From an archaeon (GTDB lineage Archaea; Thermoplasmatota; Thermoplasmata; JAJSAE01): a stretch of 38,172 nt of DNA. Positions 26,001 to 32,900 of this stretch are shown in pieces (position 1 is the stretch's first letter; every line of letters starts with the position of its first letter). Location of the stretch: contig JAJSAE010000087.1 of the NCBI GenBank assembly GCA_024281315.1, positions 1 to 38,172 on the forward strand, given 5' to 3'. The notes beneath the pieces are model-generated. The model did not search any database and was not told the DNA's origin. It saw nothing but the letters and a program-made list of their open reading frames with translations. Both the position numbers and the translations under genes were made by a program.

Positions 26001-27975
26001 TAATCCAGTCATTTCTCGGATTGCCGCCCTCGAATCCGTCCATTTTCGGAGTTATGTCATACTTTATCTTATTGGCCGCAGCCCAGTAAATACCGTTCTC
26101 CAGAAGATTCCCGACAACCTCATACTTGTTTATCAGCGGCTTTCGGAGATTCGTATTCGAGAAGTAATCGTCCGGCAGGGATGAAATGTAGTTCTGTGCA
26201 GTCTGAACCGTTGAGGTGAGAGAGGCCGTTGTCTGGCCGATGTAGCCGTCCACAATGTTATTTTTGAAGTATATCTCATAATTTCCCTCGCTGTTGTCCT
26301 GCCATACCTCGAAGGTGTAGTATTCCTGCGTTAGGGCTGTCTTACTTTGAGAATCAATGACCATATCCGGGTATTCTGAATCCCCGTTAGTCGTCGTTAC
26401 CCTCGAATCGTTCTTAACCGTGTTCCCATTGTAGTCAAGAACGGTTTCGTATATCTCATAGTTGCAGTCCCTGAAATCCGACCACAGAACATGCACATAC
26501 GAGTCGCTGTCAATCCGTGTAACCGGTTCGAAGGAATCGCCCAGAGCATTAGTTAACAGAAGATTCTCGCTCCAGCTCCCTTCTCTGTACACCTTAAACC
26601 ATAATTCATAGTTGCCCATTCGATTATTCGACCAGATAAAATAGAGTCCCTGCGGGCTCACCCTCAAATCCATATAATTGCCACCAACTTCCGTAAGTTC
26701 CGCTATTACTTCGGGATTACTCCATGCGGTACCCCCATTCAAACTTTCCCAGAAATAGACATTCTTAGTGACATAATCGGCCACAGTAACATATATGTGC
26801 CTGACAGAGCCCACCATAATGACGCTTATTTCGGGAACTCCGGTAAATTCCGCACCGCCGGAGGGGTTTGCAAGGGCGTGAGTACAGAAGGTGCCGTCCA
26901 CATTATATGTGATCACTATTCCGAGGTAAAAATCCGGCGTACCGAGGCCAGACCACTCCCTGTAGGCCAGATAAATCTCGTTACCTATTATATCAACTGA
27001 AGGGTTATCGCCGCTTAGCTTGTACGGGCTAAGCCATGAGTCCCCGCCGTCGTTGCTGTAGAGGATGTAAAAATCTGGAAACGAGACGGAAGGAGCGCAC
27101 TCAATGGCAATAGCAACATTTGCGCCATCACTGGCCATATCGATATCGGTAATTGCCAGAGACGGAGTCGTAAAAATCTCAGAGGCGGAACTCCATGTCC
27201 ATCCGAAATCATCGCTCCCTGCCATCATCACCGAAGTGCCATTCTCAATCCAGAATACTTTCAGAGCACTTTCATGGTAGTAAACCTTCGGAGTTGTGGA
27301 GTTACCAGAGGCATCCGTAATCCTATACTTCGGAAGATTCGAATTTATTGTTACTGTAGTTGTATCGGAAAAACCTCCGTTATCGGTCACGGTTAACTTT
27401 ACGGCATAGGTGCCTTCTTTGAATGTATGGTCAGCGGTTACACCGCTGGCTGTACTTCCATCCCCGAAATCCCACTTGTAGGATGTGACATAACCGTCGG
27501 GGTCATAGGGACCGGAGGCATCAAAATGAACGGAGTCAAGATAGGCCTTCGGGCTGGTGGTGTCGGCAGTGATTTTTGCAACCGGAAGCACCCTTATAGT
27601 GATTGTTAAACTGTCCTTATCGGTGTAACTTCCATAGCTTCCTGTTACAGTTACTGTATATGTCCCGCTGGAAGAATATTTGTGAGTAAGCGACTGCCCT
27701 TTTACTAAAGAACCATCTCCGAAAAACCATACAAAAGATGTGGATGAGGTAACATCACTCATCCCAACAGTAACTTTTCCGAATTCAGCACTCGCGGTGA
27801 ATGTTATAGAGTGGCCCGGTTCTGTCTGCATCGGGGAAGCGTTCCCCTGAACAATTAGTATATCTCTTTCACCTGCAGCCCCTGTTGCAAGAACGTTTCC
27901 CGTGGGGATAATGAACATAACCGCCAGAAACAGGGCAATCCATCTGCTAATCCAGAAACCTGTTTTCTTCTCCAT
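22999..27975 (-). CDS. Large secreted PKD/sialidase-like/fn3/TSP3 protein
   Basis: This 1658-residue protein has a signal peptide (WIALFLAVMFIIPTGNVLA), then two PKD domains (VWFFGDGSLVKGQ; YKWDFGDGSTASG) to about 215. A BNR/sialidase-like propeller region (YSNDGGDSW, WSNNRMGNYELWF, about 215-560) leads to a proline-rich linker (about 675-728). Several fn3/phosphatase-N-like modules (SGLTPDTTYSFTIYAG, ISGLKPDTSYEYIAS, ITGLQPSTIYDYYV) are followed by TSP3 calcium repeats (about 1105-1380) and an unassigned C-terminal 270 residues. There is no membrane anchor at the C-terminus. Its TSP3/fn3 block parallels that of the clostripain gene, and part of it is duplicated at 18571-18675. First gene of a four-gene minus-strand operon. 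Confidence 0.85.
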   Translation of the reverse strand: MEKKTGFWISRWIALFLAVMFIIPTGNVLATGAAGERDILIVQGNASPMQTEPGHSITFTASAEFGKVTVGMSDVTSSTSFVWFFGDGSLVKGQSLTHKYSSSGTYTVTVTGSYGSYTDKDSLTITIRVLPVAKITADTTSPKAYLDSVHFDASGPYDPDGYVTSYKWDFGDGSTASGVTADHTFKEGTYAVKLTVTDNGGFSDTTTVTINSNLPKYRITDASGNSTTPKVYYHESALKVFWIENGTSVMMAGSDDFGWTWSSASEIFTTPSLAITDIDMASDGANVAIAIECAPSVSFPDFYILYSNDGGDSWLSPYKLSGDNPSVDIIGNEIYLAYREWSGLGTPDFYLGIVITYNVDGTFCTHALANPSGGAEFTGVPEISVIMVGSVRHIYVTVADYVTKNVYFWESLNGGTAWSNPEVIAELTEVGGNYMDLRVSPQGLYFIWSNNRMGNYELWFKVYREGSWSENLLLTNALGDSFEPVTRIDSDSYVHVLWSDFRDCNYEIYETVLDYNGNTVKNDSRVTTTNGDSEYPDMVIDSQSKTALTQEYYTFEVWQDNSEGNYEIYFKNNIVDGYIGQTTASLTSTVQTAQNYISSLPDDYFSNTNLRKPLINKYEVVGNLLENGIYWAAANKIKYDITPKMDGFEGGNPRNDWIIADTAQEYLGGVNEILVLQPGGPPGEPPFVPPISPPGWGKPIELPPPLPSPPPPPSQPSPPSTPRPRPEISAVLVVPAESSISISWDVDWPNIIDDPTFVSSATLNGQTISYDYQAGSYYVEFSGLTPDTTYSFTIYAGETSGGITYSDTYTSSATTESHVLQLTFGPTVTATTNGGFSSAVIEWGTNNAASSILQYRESGTSPWTEIITDTGAEMRTSHHIKISGLKPDTSYEYIASSENPAYSEESQASGTFSTPNTINDLTVSPTFKEAEFIWHTDTAMDTEVYYKLPWDTEWTAVTIWGFTTEHTVTITGLQPSTIYDYYVRSRNNPSSDTDLIVISSPSTFTTDAFFSRIEASDYYEIDDNGNIIEGTIVSWTTSEPTINNLVKYTTNADTAESTWSVIQDTKDSVRSHYVLIEFTTSKDYTYRVHSTLSDKSKTLVGPTKHFTALPDLDGDGLHDAEEDYGWYVTATVEGGSEETYHVVSLRKSANSDVIDGLTDKEEKAAGTDPFKFDTDKDGLMDGWYDLDQDEVYDVGEAKGEIGDASSGNGGYGTNACVWDSDGDKLNDSLEIKGWLSSINNVNIFLTSNPLSSDSDGDMLSDNLEYLYGTNPFIDDSDGDGISDYMEIQPRDAGGYVWIDFNNDSLVNESAEIFSVSRLISLMDGKINERLVTAFNDGHITAQQLSDLVYNASHDFDGDGHPDRLWAFDDGHSEYLPDTKMVTSPILNDTDGDGYRNGYELLVGSNPFIDEREWKSLYYVKATADLTTELICDKLPSISISVGLYFDGADILGETIDGKDGWITTYLVLGVDSMIGTNLLEFSDLKNSGQPSVGSISFETGTVPIRTEYGINEDKPYSSETLHILAFDFEQGHGVKFSRIGLTVGYGSEFSVLQADINYKAIANKLIQNGQDVGEAISNYGSELVNSSDCSTPLYLPDPCPLKWMIPAFDVINEILSGVYDTATFGLSILESIFYVSEKGHRSEASPMAPSFVRGIYMG

Positions 27976-27996
27976 GTTAAGTGTTACGCATCACCA

Positions 27997-28007
27997 CTAT
28001 TTAAACC
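27997..28007 (-). promoter_or_regulatory. TATA box of the surface-protein operon
   Basis: Minus-strand AGGTTTAAATAG sits about 27 bases before the ATG at 27975, so the mRNA is probably leaderless or nearly so. Confidence 0.6.
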
Positions 28008-28111
28008 TTTCATTGAAATAAAAAAATGAACGAGATTCCTGTTTATTTGAGAACCAGATAAACATCGGGCAAATCCCAATTGAATAGCAAGGGATATGGG
28101 CAATGCAAGGG

Positions 28112-28128
28112 GAATTATGCAACACAGT
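28112..28128 (-). mobile_element. Solitary IS tip (inverted)
   Basis: GAATTATGCAACACAGT is the reverse complement of ACTGTGTTGCATAATTC, matching the IS tips at 18225, 18558 and 38034. No transposase accompanies it. It points toward 18225 and is followed directly by AGTCCAT, as the left tip is preceded by it. Confidence 0.55.
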
Positions 28129-28135
28129 AGTCCAT
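28129..28135 (+). other. AGTCCAT flank, candidate target-site duplication (right)
   Basis: Same heptamer and orientation as 18218-18224, immediately outside the IS tip. Confidence 0.4.
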
Positions 28136-28143
28136 GCGAAAAT

Positions 28144-28150
28144 CTTATAT
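28144..28150 (+). promoter_or_regulatory. TATA box of the FKBP gene
   Basis: CTTATAT lies about 33 bases before ATG 28180, just outside the IS tip. It argues against the longer ORF-track start at 28096, which would lie upstream of the promoter. Confidence 0.5.
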
Positions 28151-28179
28151 CGGGTGACTGTATCGTGAGGCTGAGTTTC

Positions 28180-29106
28180 ATGAAGAGAAGAATAAATAAA
28201 GATGACAAAGGGGCTGTTTCCCTGCTCCTGACTATGGTGATAGTGGTAGTACTGCTGACTATCGCATTGGCTGGGGTCTACTACCTGAATCGCCCGGTGA
28301 ACGAGGGACAGGACATCCCGGTGGTGGAGGAAGGCGATACCGTTAAGGTGGACTACATCGGCACCTTTGAGGACGGACGGGTATTCGACACCACGCTTTA
28401 TAATGTTGCCAAGGATAACATAACCTATCCGAAGGCGGTATCCTTCGAATTAAAGGAAAAGGGGCTATATGCACCGTTCAGTTTTAAGGTGGGGGCCGGA
28501 AGTACCATAAAGGGATTTGATAAGGGAGTCGGGAGACTTCATCTCAACCAGACGATTACTGTGGTTATTCCGCCAAGTGAAGGGTATGGATATCTGGACA
28601 TGAGCAAGGTAAAGAGCATTCCAATCGTGCAGGAGGTTCCCGTAAAAGAGAGCATGCCCGTGGACGACTTCGAAAAGAAGTTTTCCCACAATCCACAGGT
28701 TGGCCTCACTATAAATGACCCCTTCTGGGGCTGGAACATCACTGTAATGGCTGTTTCTGACGAAATGGTTACCTACTACAACATGCCGACCCTTCATCAG
28801 ACCGTTACACCCTACGGAAACCCAGAAGTCCGGGAGAACAGGGGATGGTACTGCGATGTCATATCTATTGATTCCACGGCAAATAACGGCACCGGTCTCA
28901 TAAAGGTGAAGAATCTCGTAACCAAGGAGAACATCAATGTTACGGGTGGAACCGACCAGAACGGACAGATCTTTACCATTCTGAATGTGGACGAGAAGAA
29001 CGGCACCATCAGCCTGAACTACAATAAAGAAGTGGTGGGCAAGACGCTCATCTTCAAACTGACAGTGGTGGATATTCAGAAAGGGACCGCTACCACAACC
29101 TCATAA
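28180..29106 (+). CDS. Membrane-anchored FKBP-type peptidyl-prolyl isomerase
   Basis: This 308-residue protein starts at ATG 28180; the ORF-track start at 28096 reads through IS-tip DNA and lies before the TATA box. The N-terminus MKRRINKDDKGAVSLLLTMVIVVVLLTIALAGVYYLN is a single helix with KG|AVS ahead of the hydrophobic stretch, resembling a class III (pilin) signal. An FKBP domain follows (GDTVKVDYIGTFEDGRVFDTT, FKVGAGSTIKGFDKGVGRLHLNQTITVVIPPSEGYG) with the insert-in-flap region seen in archaeal long FKBPs. The last 150 residues are the extended C-terminal part. It probably folds or chaperones proteins outside the membrane. It converges with the prepilin peptidase gene. Confidence 0.88.
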   Translation: MKRRINKDDKGAVSLLLTMVIVVVLLTIALAGVYYLNRPVNEGQDIPVVEEGDTVKVDYIGTFEDGRVFDTTLYNVAKDNITYPKAVSFELKEKGLYAPFSFKVGAGSTIKGFDKGVGRLHLNQTITVVIPPSEGYGYLDMSKVKSIPIVQEVPVKESMPVDDFEKKFSHNPQVGLTINDPFWGWNITVMAVSDEMVTYYNMPTLHQTVTPYGNPEVRENRGWYCDVISIDSTANNGTGLIKVKNLVTKENINVTGGTDQNGQIFTILNVDEKNGTISLNYNKEVVGKTLIFKLTVVDIQKGTATTTS

Positions 29107-29139
29107 ACCTATTTCCTTTTCTCTTTTAGTTCTGCATTA

Positions 29140-30075
29140 TCACACGATCAGCAGTATGATATTTCCTGCTATGAGCGAAATAACCAACCCGACCGTCACA
29201 AATATAAGAAGCGGTATCTTAGGATTAACCCATACTTCCTTTATACCCATCTCCTTCAGCATGAGTATCTGCTCGGTATCGTCGTCCTTCGGAAACAGAT
29301 TGACCTTTATCTTGCCATCCACAACCCTTTCCATGAGCCACACATGATGCTTTCCTACCTCCAAAAGAGGTGTTTTATACCCGAAAAAGGCCTGCGGGAC
29401 CTTTATGTCGCCTCTAAAAACATTAAGGAGAAACATGGCCAGTGGCACAGAGAGAGAGGCTATGGCAGCAGTCATAAAAATAATGAACGAAAACGGCAGA
29501 AATATCTGTTCCCATGTGATCACACCGGAAAAAGACCCCATAGTAAGGGGGGAAACAAGAGGTAGAGATGCGGCTATCGATGAAATTGCGGGATAGTGAG
29601 GGAAGAGCAGAGAGAGCATCATAAGGGCCTTGGCATCCGCGCCTCCTTTTATTACATCAAACATGTACAGCAGGTAGATGAAGAGTATCATCGCCAGCAC
29701 CGAAAGTAGTACGGAAAACTGCATGTCCCCCCAGAACATATAAATGCCTCCGATAAAGATTGCAACGGACAGAAAGTAGGCTAATAAACGCAGGGTGTTC
29801 GCTCCCTTCAGGTTGATACCTTCCTCCCCGAATATCTCCTCTCCGTTCCAGAATATGTCGAAGTATATCCATGCGATGGCCATAACAAAAAGGTGGTAGA
29901 ATAAGGGAGCTGCAGCCGCTAACAGCTCCGTTTCCAGTAGTATGAACCCCACTATGCCGCCTGCAATCCAGTACCTCCTATCTGCCATTCGGACTCTCCA
30001 ATCCTGTATGCTGGCCGGCACCAGCATCGAAAGGGCAACAACTATCCTCAAGACATCCGGCATGTAGGGATCCAT
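29140..30075 (-). CDS. A24 aspartic prepilin/preflagellin peptidase
   Basis: This integral-membrane peptidase (311 residues) cleaves class III signal peptides of archaeal pilins and archaellins. The two catalytic Asp are in ASIQDWRVRMADRRYW (first helix end) and FDVIKGGADAKALMML (GxGD-type GGAD). Multiple hydrophobic helices are visible, including a C-terminal one (IPLLIFVTVGLVISLIAG). A soluble insert (KTPLLEVGKHHVWLMERVVDGKIKVNLFPKDD...) precedes the last helix, as in archaeal relatives. The ORF track uses GTG 30093, but the TATA box (30098-30108) puts the transcript start near 30077, so ATG 30075 is preferred. No pilin or archaellin cluster is adjacent. Confidence 0.87.
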   Translation of the reverse strand: MDPYMPDVLRIVVALSMLVPASIQDWRVRMADRRYWIAGGIVGFILLETELLAAAAPLFYHLFVMAIAWIYFDIFWNGEEIFGEEGINLKGANTLRLLAYFLSVAIFIGGIYMFWGDMQFSVLLSVLAMILFIYLLYMFDVIKGGADAKALMMLSLLFPHYPAISSIAASLPLVSPLTMGSFSGVITWEQIFLPFSFIIFMTAAIASLSVPLAMFLLNVFRGDIKVPQAFFGYKTPLLEVGKHHVWLMERVVDGKIKVNLFPKDDDTEQILMLKEMGIKEVWVNPKIPLLIFVTVGLVISLIAGNIILLIV

Positions 30076-30097
30076 GGGAGCTAATGGCCTCACCGTA

Positions 30098-30108
30098 CTT
30101 TATATTTT
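30098..30108 (-). promoter_or_regulatory. TATA box of the prepilin peptidase gene
   Basis: Minus-strand AAAATATAAAG is about 27 bases before ATG 30075, predicting a leaderless mRNA and deciding that start. Confidence 0.55.
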
Positions 30109-30112
30109 CCGC

Positions 30113-30265
30113 TCAGCCCTTTATCTCCTCTTTTGTCCACAGGAGGAGGAGGCTGCAGCCCAGCGCGCAGCCATCTTCATTATGTTTGAAGACGCAGTCC
30201 CTGCAAGGATGCGCCCAGTTGTCTTCTTTTCCGTCTATTCTGTCCTCTTTTTGCGTAGGGTTCAT
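30113..30265 (-). CDS. Cys-rich 50-residue protein
   Basis: This gene is too short for the ORF track. It encodes MNPTQKEDRIDGKEDNWAHP then CRDCVFKHNEDGCALGCSLL and ends LLLWTKEEIKG. Four cysteines (C-x2-C-x8-C-x3-C) and a His suggest a zinc or iron-sulfur site; no family is recognised. GGTG four bases before the ATG and a TATA-like CCTTAAAAACC (about 30299-30309) support expression. It ends 5 bases before the TATA box of the prepilin peptidase gene. Confidence 0.6.
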   Translation of the reverse strand: MNPTQKEDRIDGKEDNWAHPCRDCVFKHNEDGCALGCSLLLLWTKEEIKG

Positions 30266-30346
30266 TTTTTCACCTTCGGGTAAAAGCGGGCGGCAGGGTT
30301 TTTAAGGGGTCGTGCTGCATACAACAGAAATACAGCATAGAAAAGT

Positions 30347-30355
30347 GTTAAATAG
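30347..30355 (+). promoter_or_regulatory. TATA box of purA
   Basis: GTTAAATAG lies about 30 bases before the purA ATG, so the mRNA is nearly leaderless. Confidence 0.55.
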
Positions 30356-30368
30356 AAAACAGGAATGA

Positions 30369-31655
<1,287 letters not shown>

Positions 31656-31695
31656 TTCCCAATCTCAGCCTTCCTCCGCTCTGAAATTACAGCAT

Positions 31696-32586
31696 TTACT
31701 TATGTGGGAAAAGAACTGCCCCGTCCTGCCAGATTACTCTGAAGTTGTCCGAGAGTTCGTTCCCGAAGAGATACGAGGGAACTTTTATCTCAAGCATAAT
31801 CGAATTGTTGCCCGAGCCCGAAACTGCGGCCACATTTCCGATGGGAGTCCAGTAGCTCCAGTTTCCCGTGCCGGTGCTGCTGCCATATATGCTTGCCGTT
31901 CTTGATAAAACACCCTCAGGAGACAGTTTAACGGAGACAAGATAATCCGCACCTATTCCGCCGTACTGATATCCTGTATTCGGATTCCCATCCGAGTCTA
32001 TCAGCCCGTAAAAGACCTCGGCATTCTCCACCGGCATGCTTCGCAGGTAGAAATAAAGCGTATCTCCGTCTGTTTTCATTGCGCTTTCCACAAGACTGCC
32101 GTGGGTTCCGAAAAGGCTCTGTCTGGATACGCCATCCCAGTCCGATATGGAACCATCAAGGGAAATCCCAGAATGGTGGGAAACGGAGGGAAGAGATAGA
32201 TAACCAACGGGAAGTACGAAAAGCAGGGCAATCATAACAGACACTGCGGCCCGTGGTGACAGGTTTCTTTTTACCAGAAGCGAAATCTAAGGCAGTGTGC
32301 TAGCCGCCAGAGGTCTGAGACCTTTTAGGCCGGAAGTTTTCAGTATTTTCACTATTCTGGCCCTCTCATGCCCCATTCCTCTCGGTGATACGCCGTTAAT
32401 GAAACCGTTTCCGTTTACCAGTCCGTTGGAAAGACCGTTTCGAGTGGTTATGCCCCCGTTCACAAGGCTCTTTCCACTGGTTATTCCATCGTCTTTGGCT
32501 CCTGTTTCTCCGGATTTCTTATGCCCGGACTGAAACCGGAGGCGCAAGTGGGAGTTTGTCCTATCCAGGATTTTTGCTGACATCAT
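31696..32586 (-). CDS. NGL-repeat, TM-anchored surface protein interrupted by in-frame TAG
   Basis: The ORF track shows two frames, 32703-32287 and 32244-31696, but they are the same frame separated only by TAG (32289-32287) and 14 open codons. Read through, it is one 296-residue protein: MMSAKILDRTNSHL..., an NG-rich tail (NGLSNGLVNGNGFINGV), a basic stretch, the helix SPRAAVSVMIALLFVLPVGYLSL, and an outside beta-domain (ISLDGSISDWDGV ... YGSSTGTGNWSYWTPIG ... LEIKVPSYLFGNELSDNF). The layout and domain match the 675-residue paralogue downstream, including its NGL tail before the helix. Start ATG 32586 follows AAAGGTGAT. GTG 32244 would give a shorter protein with only part of the helix region. 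Either TAG is read as an amino acid or the gene is decaying. Confidence 0.7.
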
Positions 32587-32612
32587 ATCACCTTTGTATG
32601 TCCTGATTTTTT

Positions 32613-32780
32613 CTAAGCGGACACCTGACCAAGTATTTTCCAGGTCATTCTCTCCCCCACCAAGGTGTCTGGTAAAAGAACTGCCGATATGTGCCACTGC
32701 CACGGATTACCTTTCAGGCACCCACATGTTGCATTTATAGGGCAGCACAGCCCATCCTCTGTGGCCTTTATCGTTTGCAT
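32613..32780 (-). CDS. Small Cys-containing ORF upstream of the NGL-repeat gene
   Basis: This ORF is too short for the track. It encodes MQTIKATEDGLCCPINATCG, then CLKGNPWQWHISAVLLPDTL and VGERMTWKILGQVSA, ending in TAG. GAGGAG eight bases before the ATG is a good ribosome site, and a TATA box lies about 45 bases upstream. If the TAG is read, the frame goes on for nine codons (KKSGHTKVI) to a TGA overlapping the next gene's ATG as ATGA. No family recognised. Confidence 0.4.
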   Translation of the reverse strand: MQTIKATEDGLCCPINATCGCLKGNPWQWHISAVLLPDTLVGERMTWKILGQVSA

Positions 32781-32820
32781 ATCAACAGCTCCTCAACGGC
32801 TAAATAGAGAAACATGGCGA

Positions 32821-32832
32821 ATATATAAATAG
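32821..32832 (-). promoter_or_regulatory. TATA box for the NGL-repeat gene unit
   Basis: Minus-strand CCTATTTATAT is placed about 27 bases before the expected transcript start near 32798, ahead of the small ORF and the NGL-repeat gene. Confidence 0.5.
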
Positions 32833-32900
32833 GTTTCGGACGGTTTAATGGAGCAAGCATAAAAATTAACGACAAGTGCTAAATAAAGATGAGAATGGGT

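Noticed and set aside
28096-28179. Longer N-terminus for the FKBP protein
   Set aside because: It lies partly in IS-tip DNA and upstream of the TATA box; the helix with its basic start begins at 28180.
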